Of a stretch of 64,000 bases of DNA, positions 39,598 to 54,000 are shown piece by piece. This DNA is from Rotaria macrura (taxonomy: Eukaryota; Rotifera; Eurotatoria; Philodinida; Philodinidae): positions 1 to 64,000 of the forward strand of contig OENT01000517.1 in assembly GCA_900239685.1 (NCBI GenBank), read 5' to 3'. Position 1 is the first letter of the stretch. Each line of letters starts with the position of its first letter. The position numbers and the translations under genes are program-made. The notes beneath the pieces are model-generated. The model saw nothing but the letters and a program-made list of their open reading frames with translations. It was not told the DNA's origin and searched no databases.

Positions 39598-42500
39598 TTA
39601 TTTTTTAAGATTTAAATTTTCCGTAAAAATATTATGATCAATATTAACAGATCTTGATGTTATCCCAAAAATATTTGTTGCTGAACATTCATATTTTCCT
39701 ACATCAACGCCAAGATCAAAATCAGGTATTATCATGATAGATGTGTAATCATTTGTTGATAAGTCATATTGAATTTTCGATCGAGGCATCTGATCATCGA
39801 AAGTCCATTGATGATAAGTATTTAAAGTATCTAGAGACATTATTAGAATTAATATGTTTGTTGTTGTATTTAATTGAATTTTACCTGTATTACACATAAG
39901 TCTTAGTTCACCATCATTAGATAAATGAGACATATCGATTGTTATGTTCATCTTTGTTTTTCTATCTGTTTGTTCGTAAATATTTGAATATGTGTTGAAT
40001 GTCAATGTTCGTAAAACTTCATTGGATTGTTTTGATTTAATAAGACACTTATATTGATCGTGATGTTCCAAAGTAAATGGACGAAATTCTAAGCGAGGAC
40101 CACGAATATAAAAACTATTTCTACGCTTTGGTTTGTTTAACCAAACTACTTTTCCGTGTGGAATATCTAAACCAAAAGAAGAAGAAAAACAATAAGACAT
40201 TCGAAACAATGACTCATAAGAAAAGATCAGTTCTTATTACCTCGTCCTATGCGACATATTAATGTTATATTATCGCCAATATATTTTCCTTGAATAATTT
40301 CAACGAACGAGTTATTATATTTAATTGCATCGACTTTAGGCAAATTAAAACTTTTGATTAATTCAAATAGATTTGGCGATAAAACTAAATTTTTTCGTAC
40401 ATTATTATTTATACAATAGTAATAATTAAAATGATTATTCGAAAAATGAGAAATACTAAGATAAGAATCATTGATTACTACTCCATTTATTTCTTTATTT
40501 AATAACCATTGTACTGGTGAATGATCGGATGATGAACATTTAATAAGAATATTTCCACCAAGTTTCAATTGATTTATTGATGATAGAAATTCAATATGAA
40601 GATTCGAAGATTTATCTAATGGGAAAGTGTGAGATCGTAGATTCGAACGAGTTATATGAAATGGAATCGATGATTGTTCATTTTCATGAGATGATAAACA
40701 TTGATATTGACCAATATGGTTTTGATTAAGTTTATCAATAAAAAGAAATGTTTCAGATACATTTATATTTGACTTTTCTCGATGTTTTATCCATAGTTTA
40801 GCAATAGTCGAATCTAAAATAGGAATACAAAATTACATAGTCATCGAAAATATGAAAATAGTATGTCCTACCTGAAGAAATACATTCAACAAGAAGACGA
40901 CCACCTAATTGATAATCTGAACGTGATGAATAGATTTGATATGACAATGATGATTTTATATCATTAAACAAATCATTCGGATGAAATTCAATCGTTTGTG
41001 ATAGATGTCTAGTTGGAGTTTCAATCGAACAAGTATATGTTCCTAAATTGGTAGTATCGAAATTAAAAATGAGTAAATGACCATCATTTGTCACATGTGC
41101 ATTGCTCGGTAGTAAACCCGATTGAAATGACCACGATAAATTTTCTGATGTAACACCTAGAATGAGATACTGGTTACATATAAAAACGATAAATGATAAT
41201 AATGTTCGTTGCGTTTAATTATTGATTGAAATGTTTTCTTCGTTTATACAGTTCTATTGCTATAGCATGAATCAATCACAGCGATATTCATATGAGAATC
41301 GTTATGTTGCATCAGTAAAAATGAATTAGAACATGTTTCAAAAACTTTATTTTTTTTATTGAAAATACCTTCTGAACGAACATGAAGACTGTTCATTTTC
41401 GTTTAAATGTTTTTTTTTTCTAGTCACATTTGTGAATGTTCATATTTTAGCTAGTAAATTTCCTTCTCAATGATAAAATTATTTTTTCTAACAGTATTCT
41501 AACACAAGAAATGTACATTTTTAATTCCATTTCATACCTTCAGCATAACAATTTAATTCAACGATTCCACCTGTTTTTAGATCAGTTCGAGCAGTCATTA
41601 ATTCAAGATGAAGTTTAGCTGTTTTTGCTTAAATAAACGAAATATATAGTTGAATGTCTCTGGTCATATTAATATACCTTTTCGTTGATCTATGGATGAG
41701 CTTCGTTCAACTTCATTATTGTTAATAATAGCAATTAATTGTTCTGATGAATACCGTTGAATGCGAACTATTTTTCTATGTAATTTTCCATTCATATCTC
41801 TAGCATGACAAATCAATTTTTTATTGATATAACTTAATCCTAAACGAATTATAAGTGGATTATTTTCACGTTTCGGATGATTCATCAATGACCACCAAAC
41901 ATCATGTGATTGTGGATATTGACAATGCAAACGTATTTCACTATCAATCGTAAATATATTGGTAGGTTCAATGTCAATTGATATGCCATATACAGCTTGT
42001 TGAACTACAACAATAGAGAGAAGATGAAGAATTCAATATTAAGATTTAAAGAAAAATATAAATATTACCTTCGAGTGTGATATTCTTTGATGTCGAACCA
42101 TACTCATTTTTAGCAATACATATATATGTACCACTATGGTCGTATTCTAAAGGCATATGTGCTGGGAAAAGAGATGAAGTTTTTGATAGATCTAAATCAC
42201 TCTTCGATATAAATATTCAATTTAATAAATCATATCTACAGCAGTAAAATCTACATACAGTATCGACACGACGCCATGTAATGTCAATTGATGTACTATC
42301 TTTTTCACTGAGACATTCGATGTTCGGAGTTGCATGCCATGGTACTTGAAGATAGTTATTAGCTACGTTAGGTATAATAGTAATTGATGGTGCAGATCCT
42401 ATTTATACATCAAAACCAATAAAAAATTAAAGTTCAATCTGTGTCTCTTTTCTACAAGTATGATGTTTATGCGTAATTACCCATAAACTCGATGGTAACA

Positions 42501-44441
42501 ATTTCTTCAGTGAAATCAACTTGATTTTGACCGCGACATACATAAACGGCAATATCGCTCTCCGATACAGAATCAAAATCAAGAATACCATTTGAATGTT
42601 GATTGGATACTGTTGTCAATGCATTATCTTTTCTAAATCAATGAGTCAACCATAGGAGTTCGAAAAGCGTGATGCATTTCAGAATTGAATTGTTCAATAG
42701 AATCAAATTTATATGTGTGAAGGAAATCTCATGAATTTTTGTTTAATCAACTTTGAATGACCACTAGTATTGCTCTTCGATAAAGATATTCTCATGGACT
42801 CGGCTATGTAAGTTCAACTACGAATGTACTCCTAATGGACGCCATCTTCAAGTAAAAATAATAATACAAGAGAATGCGAAGAACTAGTGTATAAGTAGTT
42901 TATTGTTGATCTTCAGACTGTAGCATATATTATAGATTAAGGTTGCATGAAAAGTAGTGATAGTAGTGAACTTCAATAGCTTATAGACAGCTTAGGGAAA
43001 CTTTTTCTCTCTTTGAACTTTGAGTAAAAACGGTGCTTGATTATTCTGTAAAATTATTTTAAATGAACATAATAAAGTGAATTTTGTGTTTCATATAGTG
43101 AAAAAAAAGAAGATAAACTTTTACATGATCGGCTTTTTAAATATGATTTTGGTTCATCGAGAGATTTTTTCGCAGAAATGACTAGACAATTGTATTCGAA
43201 GCTAGATCCGAACACGAATTATGTCAGAATGATTAAACTTAAACATCTGAACCTCTCTGTATTTTTATGATCCTGAACTTTTAGTTTTAATATAGCTATA
43301 CTTGATTAGTGAAAATTCACTGTGAAGAACTTTCGAGATAGGTTTAGTCTTACAAACATCAATTAAAAATGCCTATCTTTTTTTAATCAAAAATTATTTT
43401 AAAAAAATGCAATTTCGTCGTTATTGAAATGAGCATTCGATTAAATCGGTCGTACCGGCAATCGAAACAGATTGTATCGAAATTCTATTATTAGCATGAT
43501 ACTTGAAGAAGGATGCCATTGTAATAGAAAAATAGATTGCCGTTATTGCTAACAGTTTATCTGACAAAGAAAGGTTCCTTTGAGCTGTTTATAAGGAATT
43601 AAAGTGCTACAGTCGCGACTTCTATTATAACTCTATTTTAATGGAAAAATTTGAAATACTACTGAAATGTGAAAAGAAAATAACTCATGATCATAAAATT
43701 TAGAACACAAATCCGAACTCTAATAGTTTCATGAATACCTATGGAGTTGAAGAAACATTGAAGTAAAAAACATAAATACTCGTCTCTATCAGAACTGGTT
43801 GAATCTTTGTCGAAAGTCAATTAATTGTCTCTAATATTGATTTAGAATTTGTAAACGGTAAACGTTTGTCATGACTATCAACTGGTATTAGTGCAAGAAT
43901 AACACTTCTCAATGATTAGTTTTACCTACTAAAACGAATTTACTTAGAAAAAAATGCAACAGTAAGGATTTTTCCAGATAAAAAGAATCAACAACAATTT
44001 AATCAAACTATATTGAACTAATAATAATCTCTTTGATCAAGTCTTCACTGATTAACAGATTACGTTTCTAGAATTGATGTTGCACAAAATCTATACAGTA
44101 TTACGTTTTGCACATGAATGATTACTGATTACTTAGTAACTCGATATGATTCATTATAACTACAGGAATACAATATATTGAAAAATTCTTTCAATCGTAA
44201 AACGATTTTTAAACGTAAAATTATTACGACATTACTAGTTATATCATCTTTTTTAAATGTTATATGAATTTATTAACTGACTGTTTTTTAGAATAATGCT
44301 TTAAAATTACACACCTAAACCAACTGATCGTCGTTGTATAAGTTTCATATGGATCGAAACATTTTATACGTAATTGGTCTCCTTTCAATACGCGTATATG
44401 TGTCGATGGTTCAATTAATAATTTCGGTTTAAGACGTATGG
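39598..44441 (-). CDS. Immunoglobulin-domain exon cluster (5' partial), possible continuation of the perlecan-like gene
   Basis: Ten exons: 44441..44315, 42632..42481, 42398..42259, 42201..42069, 42004..41678, 41627..41538, 41156..40872, 40813..40241, 40166..39885 and 39830..39598, giving about 780 aa to a stop. Most junctions are phase 1 with a shared G. The product is seven or eight tandem Ig-like domains, recognised by Cys, Trp about 12-15 residues on, and YxC patterns (for example GDQLRIKCFD, then ISWF, then AVYVCRGQ; and SGTYICIAKNEYG). No signal peptide, membrane helix or laminin-G domain is seen. The first exon opens at an acceptor in phase 1 with no initiating ATG upstream, so the 5' end belongs elsewhere. 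The perlecan-like gene 650 bases upstream on the same strand is the obvious candidate. The last Ig exons are diverged. Confidence 0.75.
42633..44314 (-). other. Long intron inside the Ig cluster
   Basis: This 1,682-base intron splits the first Ig domain of the cluster (phase 2). It is much longer than the neighbouring introns. No gene or repeat was recognised inside. Confidence 0.65.
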
Positions 44442-45092
44442 CTAAATCAGTCGATATAGCAATTCAATATTGATTAAAAATATGCATACAAGTAAACTAA
44501 TTCTACATTCAAAGGTTTCTATAAGATATATATCTATGTTTATGAATGGATCAAACTAGATTTACAGTTTGCTTTTTGTTGAAAAGATCTTGTTTATGAA
44601 GTTAGTCGAAAAAAATACAAACAACAACATTAATATTAGTAGTATTAGTAGTAGTAATAGTAGTAGCAGTAGTAGCATATAAACGAAAGAGAAAAAGAGA
44701 TAGAGAAAGAGAGAGAGAGAGACAGAGAGTAAAAGAAAGAAATGAACACCGTTGGGCAATTAGCAAAAAAAGATGTACGATAGGAGAAAAGATGGACACT
44801 GTGTTACAGTTACAAACATATAGAACCATAGAAGACGAATACAGAAGCTAACTGAACATGCATACATTAAAAAAGAAAGAAAGATCAGCATAGCTAGTCT
44901 AAAACATTTGGTCAATATAAAGGAAAAACTACAAAGCGAAAAAAAGAAAATTTAATCAATTTTAGCTTGAAATAATAAAAACCTAGTTTTACGAAAATAG
45001 ATACCAAATAAAACCGAAAGAAAAAAGACATAATTGTTGTTCTACTGATATTGACTAGTGTGTATAATTAGTTCACACAAGTGTATATCTAT
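44442..45092 (-). other. 3' UTR or intron of the perlecan-like gene
   Basis: Non-coding spacer between the perlecan stop and the downstream Ig exons. It contains simple TAG-type repeats near 44636-44668 and a GA tract near 44706-44727. In the short transcript it would be 3' UTR; in a long one, intron. Confidence 0.55.
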
Positions 45093-48000
45093 TTACGAGC
45101 GTCGTTTCTTTTTCTTCTTACTCGACTCATCTCCACCGCGAACATTGACCGGTGCATAAGCATGATATGGTTGAGCATGACCTGGAACATCAACTTGACA
45201 TTGCAAGTACATTTGTTCAGCAGGTGCATCATCGGCTGGTGCTACTATAACACTGTTTCCTTCTTGCTATTAAAATGACATAAACAAAAAAACAAATAAT
45301 TTATTTTTAATAAAAGAAAATGCCAATAGTAAAATACGTCGAAATAATACATACACGTGCATAACTTGGAAGACTGGTATCGTGTGCATATTTGCCCCAT
45401 GTTACTTTATATTGTTCAGCACCTTTAACTTTACATGTAATTGTTACTTTCTCGCCACGTCCAAGGGTTGCTTCAGATGGTTCAGCATTGACTTCGATAT
45501 GTTCCATTTGCTGAGCATGTTCACCACCGTGTTGAACGTATTCCCCTCCATGTTGATAAGTTTGTTCATGACCTCCTTCTGAGCCACCTTGAAAACATAT
45601 CCACATTTAATTAAATTCGAACATCGATGAATTCTTTACCTGAAACTCGGAGATCATAACTACTTTCTTGTGTGCCAGCTTCGGGTGCACGTGGAAAAGC
45701 GACTTCACATCTGCAGTTTTACATACAGTATTTTTTTAAATCAGATCCATCAATCGTAAATATCTATTCCTACCGGTAACGACCAGAATCTCTTGCTTGA
45801 GCATTACGGATAATAACTAAACCATCAGGATGTACTTCGGCATCTAATAAACAAACAATACATTGAGTATGAAAATATAAATGAGTGTGTATCTTACGAT
45901 TTTCTAATGGTTGACCATCTTTTGTAAATGTATATTCATATGGACGTTCAGCACTTCCATGAACGGCACATTGTAAATGAATATCACGTCCTACTTGATG
46001 ATTTTGTTCATCATCGCGGGATTGAAATCGAACATCAATATAACTACGTGATCCATCGTGATCGTCGCCTACGAAGAACATGAAAAGATAAAGTTACCAT
46101 GTGCATTCGAATTATAGCAATGGCAAATAATTCATGCAATCAATCCATAGCAAGCATGTGTGTAAAGAAAGCGCAAGGATTACTCGATGAGCGAACATGA
46201 AGCGTTAGAATATCATATGTATTTCCTGATGAGCAGGAAAACTCAAGTCCATTATCTTGTTTGGTAACGGCACTCAATGATAGATAACCATTTGAAAATG
46301 AAAGACCAAGTGGATATTGTTCACGTTGTTGTCTATTGTATCGTGTTACTTCCAAACGAAGTTTCGATGGATCAATATCTGTTCGACAAGCAGCTTCGAG
46401 ACGACGTCCTTCATGCAATGTTATTTGATTAACATTCCATTGAACTCGTCGATATTGCATAGCTATTATTTAATTAATTTATAAGCAAAAGCAAAGGAAG
46501 AATGTTAAGTGAAAAAAGCAAAAGCACTTTAAATATAAAAATCAAGCAATCAAACAATGTCCTACCATGACTTTCTTGATGATCATCTAAACAATCACAA
46601 AAAAACATGTAGAAAGTTGATCAAATATATTTTATAAAGGCAATAATGGGGTAATTTTTTGTTTTAAAATAAATAAAGCATATAGACATAGACAAGGGAC
46701 TTCACTAAAGGAACTATCTATGATATTCAAAAAAAGTAATGTTTTAGTATATTCTTGCTCTTGATAATCGATTATAATGTTTAACTACAAGTAGATAGTT
46801 GATGGCATTTTTTTGTCTTAGTTTCATAAGAAAAAAAAATAAGCACTCACATGTTTCTTTCCATCGGAGATAAATTGTTTTAGATGCTTGACCATTAGCG
46901 TTTGATACATCAAATGTATATTGTCCAGCAACACCACTTGATCGACCTTGAACTTGTAAGGCACCGTCACCTAGTGCAACAACACCGTCAGGTAAAGTAG
47001 TAGAACCATCTTTTGACCATGTCAATGTTGCTCCACTTCCACCCTAGATTTTTAATAAAAATATATTTCGATTAGATGCCTTTTGTTTGTAAAGAAGAAA
47101 ATTTATTTTTGATTGTTTCGTACATAAACATTTGGTACTATATCGAGTGTTTCACCATTGCCAATTTCATATTGATCATTTGAAAAACTGATTTGTGGTG
47201 CAACTACTTGTTGAGGACGTTGACGACCACGTCTTGGCTCAACATTGATATGTAATTCTTGTCGATCCTCACCATGAATATTACGTACAATAACTTGATA
47301 AGTACCAGCTGCTTCAGGTGTAGCACGATTAAGAACTAGACGATCTGGTTCGACAGTAAACAGTGATGGTATTTGTTGATAATCTTGATCAATTAATTTC
47401 TTCCAGACGACTTCAATTGGATCTTGTGACTAGAAGCAAATACATGAATAATAGGATGAATAAGTCAATTTTATTCTAGTTTTTCAATTTCATACAGCAA
47501 CTGTATATTTAACAATCATGCGTTGACCTTCTTTTAAGTTTATTGTTTTTGGTTGAATAGTTACTCTTGGTGGAGCACCTTAAAACAAATGACAAACAAA
47601 TAAATTAGTAGAGTTATTCATCAATGTTTTTCTATGTAAACTAATAGATAAAAACAGGACAACATGAAATCAAGATAACCTTTCCGCTTAGGAAATTCTG
47701 TTATCGGAATTTTTTGCCAATCTTTTTTACTTTCTACAATTTAGAAAATGAAAATATAAGCTAAATGCAGCAAAACATAAAGAATAAAAAAAACATCATC
47801 ATTATTCAATACTTACCACCAGTTGGAGGAGGTCGTTCAGTTGCTCGTACTTGAATTTCGTATGGAACTTTGACTTGTTGACCATTTGGTGCGTATACGT
47901 CACAATAATAAGTACCCGAATGATCAGGGCGTGCATGAAGAATTTGTAATGCATTACCATTTTGACGAATACCAGATGGTAATTGTTGACCATCAGCACG

Positions 48001-51000
48001 GGTCCATTGAGCTTTATAATAGTCAGGAGGAGGGTGAATGATTTGACTTCCACCTTCATTTAGTGATAATGGACTTGATGGTGACAGTTCTGGATAAGTG
48101 GGGTAAACTGGTTGTCCTTAGAACGAAGAAATCGAGAAAATTATTGTCTAAATGAGAATTGGTTAAAAATATTTGCTTACCTGGACGATGTGCTAAATAA
48201 ACGGAAATATGTTCAGTGAAACCATTTGGATGAGTTATTGTGCAAATATAATTTCCAGCTTGTTCAGCAGCTGGATTTCGGAAGATGAGATCGTAGCCAT
48301 CTTGATAAACATCAGCTGGTAATGGACTACCATCGGTACGACCCCATACAACCGATCGTGGTTGCGCATTCTAACAAAAAACAAAAACAACGACATTCAT
48401 ATAGGAAGAAAAAAAATATTTAATCAAACATACCGTAACTCCAAGTGAAATACGTTGTTCTCCTCGGTTTCCATCCAATACAATAGTCGATGGTGATGTA
48501 CCACTTGGATCGTATGGTTGATTGTCAATATAGTATGTACCTTGTGTTGGTGGTTCTGGTTGAGGTTCTGGTTGGGGTTGGGGTTGGGGTTGTGGTTGTG
48601 GATCTAAAAGCATATCAAATTTTAAACTCGGTAGTTTTATATTTTCATGCATATGAATTTTTACATGGATTATATCGACCATCATCTACACATTGGTTGC
48701 TTCGTGCATCCAGCACATAGCCAGCACGGCATCGTTCACATCGGTCACCTTCAGTATTACTTTGACAATTCTACACGAGAAAAAATATGATTGAGAAGAC
48801 TCTTATCAAAAACAACGAAGTATACGATACATACTAAACATATGCCTGTGTCTCGATCACATTGATCTGAACGTTCATTACATAGTGATCGGCATGACCA
48901 ACACTGACCCAAATAAATACCAACTAATGGATGTGGACGGCCATAACCTTCGGCACATTTTTCACATGATGTACCCGTGTAGTTAGCTGGACAACGGCAT
49001 GATTCAACTGTTAATGCTGAATCAGTATTGCCATCGCGCGCAGCAATATTAAATGTAACACCACGAAGACTAAAATTAAATAGTCGAACAAAACTACATA
49101 ATGTTTTTTTTTATTATCTTACACAGCATTTCGTCGACCTCCAACGGGATTTATTTTAACAAGAAAAGTATCCAAATCTGATAAAGCCATAAGAATATTT
49201 TCTCGATCAATATAAGTACCATCTTTACGGGTGAATGTTTTCTAGACAACAAAAGAAGCATACAGGTCAAATTTTAAAAAGAAAGACATCTCGGTCTAGT
49301 TTTTTATCAGAGATTCATACCTCATTACAAGATATCGAATAAGTAATATTTTTGTTTGCTTCGAATCGTTGTGTTTTAGGAAGCTTATGAACAAGATCAA
49401 TATTATTACCACGTAACCAAATAAATTCATCATTAGTTGGTGCATCATTATTATCGTTAAGAAAATGAATATCAATTTTACCATCATACAATGTAACAAA
49501 ATCACCAAGACTTTCCTTTGGTGCTTTCCAATAAAGAATTTCATTACTTGGTCTATTTAATGAACTTTGATCAAGAGCTAGTTCACGTCCACCATTACGT
49601 TGTTGAATTCTATTACGTGCTTCATATTGTTCAGTAGCAAAATTCTTTGGTACAGCATTCCAATTATTCAATGGAAGTGAAACCTACCAGAAAATAAGAA
49701 TAAGTTTGAATTTTTTCTTCATCAATACAAAAGAAAAGAAAAACCGTCTTACAGCTTTTCTTTGCCATTCCGAAGATCTACAGTCATTTGTAACACCCGA
49801 GCAGAAACATGGTAAACAACCATTTGGTGTTGTTGGATTCAAATAGAAATGATTGCGTTTACATTGATTACATCGTTCACCTTCAACATTGTACTTGCAA
49901 ACACAACGGCCTGCACGTTCCGTATGTGTACCAGATTGATCACAATCTATATCAAATAAAGAGTTCAAATTTGTTTCCAGTAAATTATACTTAATATACG
50001 AACGTGTATATTTCATGATTGGTTGGCAATCATTTGGTGTTCCACGGCGAGCATCTCCTTCATAATTAGTAGCACAATATTCACAGTAAGCTCCGGCTGT
50101 ATTATGTTGACAATTCTGAACAGATAAGATCATAAACATGTTTTCTTTTATCAATTTCACATTTAAAAAATACATACGAGACAACGTCCGTCTGGTGAAC
50201 AATCCGTTGAATGACCATTGCAATTGCATACTACTGGTCGTCGAGTAGATTGTTCTATTTAGATACAGAAATATAGATTAAACATGTTCGAAAATCATAG
50301 TTTTATAAGAGAACATTACGTACCAATGATGACATTGACAATTGCATCCGGAACGGCAAATATAAAACCTTGATTATTAAGTGCTTCACATGAATAGGCA
50401 CCAGCATCATTAAAATTAACATTACGAACTGTTAATGTACCGGTGATAAGTGTTGGATCATTTGAATCTAAAGACTGTGCCATAGTACAACGTCCATTAT
50501 CGGAACCATCACCACAAACAAATCCCCAGTTGAGACGCCAATTGATGTATGGTGCTGGAGAACCACGAGCCTTACATTGAATGATTAATGTTTCGCCGGC
50601 ATGGATTTGAATTTGGCGTGGTGCTGGTGATACAATTGTTGGTTTAACTATTAAATAAGAAATATAGAACGAAATAAAATAAGAAACTTAGTTTTTATTT
50701 CCATTTTCGTTCACTTACCACAACCGATTTCATCCGAACGGTCAGGGCAATCATTATAACCATCACATTGAAATGATCGTGGAATACAGACTGGACTTCC
50801 ATAGGTACCATTGAGAGAATGACATTGAAATTCACTTGATTTACAATAAGGCTGTCTTGGAAGTAATGCTGCAAGGAAAAAATAGTAGTAAATTATCTAG
50901 AAAATGTCATATTTTCGTCTTCTTCTTCTTCTTCTTCTTCTTAGATGTCGTCGTCGTCCAATCTACGTACCACAATAGTGTTGTTCTTCATCGCTTCCAT

Positions 51001-54000
51001 CATCACAATCGCTAAAATTCAATACATATGGTTTTGAAGTTGTTTCATATATATATAACAATTACCGATCACCGTCACACATCCAAAATTTCTGTACACA
51101 TTTTCTACCTCGGTTAGGATTCGAACAGCGAATTTCGTTTGGTTGACATACATCATTACCTTAAAAGAAGAATATATATGTTGGAAAATTTATTTTCTAG
51201 TTAAATGTTTTTTTTTCAATTTCGATTTTTTTTTCATCAATAATAAGCAATGCAGTACATATCTGCGTCAAGATTAATATAAATATTTTCTTTTTATGCA
51301 TTTAGCGAGAATAGTCGGCCTCAAAAATATAGCAACAAGCTTAATTTCCTTACCACTTCCATCGGGCGCTACATATATGTGTAAGAAAATCATTCAAAAA
51401 AAAAGAAATAATAAGGTTTTAAATGAAAATTCAACTTACGTCCACACGTTTCATCACTATTGTCACCACAATCATTTTTACCATCGCAAACATATGCACG
51501 AGGAATGCAGCGACCATTACGACAAGTTGCTTCGTTAATATTACATCCTTCATATGGCGGTTGAATTGGGTCTTCTGGTCGATCTGGTTCAACGGGGAAA
51601 AGTAAATCAAAAGATAGAATATAGCTTATATACTTATATTTTATAATAATGTAGAAGTTTACCTGGTCCTGGAACTGGAACTGGAACAGGAACTGGAACA
51701 GGAACTGGAGCTGATCCTGGATTCATATCAAAGTTAGAAACATCACTTACAACATTAATTTTTATATTACCTCCGAATGTCAAAACACTATTGGCGTCTG
51801 TATAGTCACTGTTCGGAATAGAGCATCGATAACTGCCCAAGTAAGGTCGTGAAATTGGACGAATATGAAGAGTTTTACCGCGTGGATAAAGTGGTTGTTC
51901 ATCGCTGAGAAGCTAAAAATCGGAGTCAACAAATTAGGTGATGTTCATGCTTTACTTGTTAAAATGATATCTCAGCATTAGAGAGAAAAATATGATTTAG
52001 CTAAAACTCTGAATCTCAATGTATTACTCATCAAGAAGAAGAATAAATAAGAATAGAAATCAATTTGTTTTAATCATCGGTGCATAATATTGAGTTAGAA
52101 GAATCAAAGCTAGCCTCACGCTTACCGTCGTATCGATTAACTATAAAAATGAATGAAGAAAAAAAGAGAAGAGAATTTTATTGAATTCATACGAAGGTTT
52201 CTTTTGTTTAATGTTATAAAGATCTTATTTTAAGTATTCAAAATCAAACAAAAAGTTTAATACATACTCGATTATTGAAGTACCATTCGATACGTCCTTC
52301 ATCATCTGGTGCTGCGCCTTCACAATTAATTTCAACATAATCACCTTCAGTCATATCTGGTGCAACTATACGTAGGTATCCACTACCACCACTCGCTAGA
52401 CGATGAATAATGATTAGAAAACAAAAACTGATTGATAAAATTTTGCAATGAACTTACGTGGAGGGCGAACATCTGGATATCCTGGATCTGGTTGATTACC
52501 GCCATTAGTTTCTTCCATAGTTAGAATAGCTGTGCCGCTGTTTCCATGACTATCTTGTGCCATACATGTATACTTGCCAATTTTACTTGGATCATCAAGT
52601 GTAACACGTACTTTCGATACAACTTGTGATCCTAATACTTGTTTATCATCATCAGTTGCTGGGTCTGTCAAAGCGTAACGCTATAATATAATTTAATAGA
52701 CAAAGCAGTATAGATAGAACAAAATAACAATTCAATATATTTGTCTTTATATATTTTACTCGTTCAGGTTCTTCTTGAATCCAATAAATAGATGTACTTG
52801 AATCACCGCCATAGACAGTGCAAGTTAATTCAACTGTTTGACCACGACGAACTTGAAGAACTTCTGGACTGACAACTACACGAAGTTCAACTGGATCATC
52901 AGATCCAGGATGAACTGGTGGTGATTCCGTAACTTCTACGAAAATAAAAGTTGTTAAAAAAAAACCCACGACGAAGACAATTTTATTTCTTTCTTCTTCA
53001 ATTTAAATCTTAATCTATCTAACGATTAAGTTAGTGATCGTCATAAACAATTTTTAGAATTCCGCATATTTCTATTCGTTCATTTATTTTATCTCAGTGA
53101 ATGAAAAAAAAGAAAAGAAGATCCGTTTATATCATGTCGATACTTTATTTAACATCCATACTTGCCTTTATCATCGTCTTCTGTTGTTGTATCTTCTAAA
53201 AATTAAAAATATTATTTTATAATTGTAACATTTCTATAAGAAAAATAAATGATTAGCAAAAATAAATAATAATTATCATCATGCAATGATGGCTAATATG
53301 ATGATTATTAGAAATAAATATTGTAACACGATTACTAACAAATGTACGAATTGAAAAGAAGCTAGCTGATCAGTAAGCAATGAGCACCGTCACGAAATCA
53401 TAGACGATATGTATTTATGTTATCAATCTCACTTGTCGTATGCGGAATAGGTGATACAGCAGGAGTTGCATTTCCTTCTTCCTCATCTTGCTCATCATAA
53501 TATTCAACATCATCTGATGTATCATCTGTATCACTCGCTGCTTTTGAGGTTGTAGTTTTTACTGTTGCTGCTGTTGTTATTGCTATCGCATCATCTCCAT
53601 CTTCAATAGCATAATCTTCTTCATTGTCATTACCATTTTCAGAAACTGTAGTTGTCTCTTGTGACTGTTTATTATCTTCGTTGGGATCATCATAGAATGC
53701 TAATCATGCGCAGACACACGCGGTTATAAAACGCATGCAAAATAACGATCACACATTAGGAGAAAGACTTACCTTCTGTATCTTCGGTACCTAGAACAAA
53801 AAGAAAAATAACTATTAGTAATTGATCTATTTCATGTCGGAACAAAAAGTCAACCCATGCTATAAAAACAAACAGGCAAGTGAAAAAACAAACAAACTGG
53901 TTTATTATTATTATTATGGTATTGTCGTGCACAAACTGTTTCATTCCAAATCGGGATCGTATGGTTGGTACCTATTGTTGTTTCAATTACGTCATCACTA

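Noticed and set aside
44562-44829. Possible signal-peptide exon for the downstream Ig cluster
   Set aside because: The ORF is hydrophobic because it reads a GA/TC microsatellite; no donor in the phase required to join 44441.
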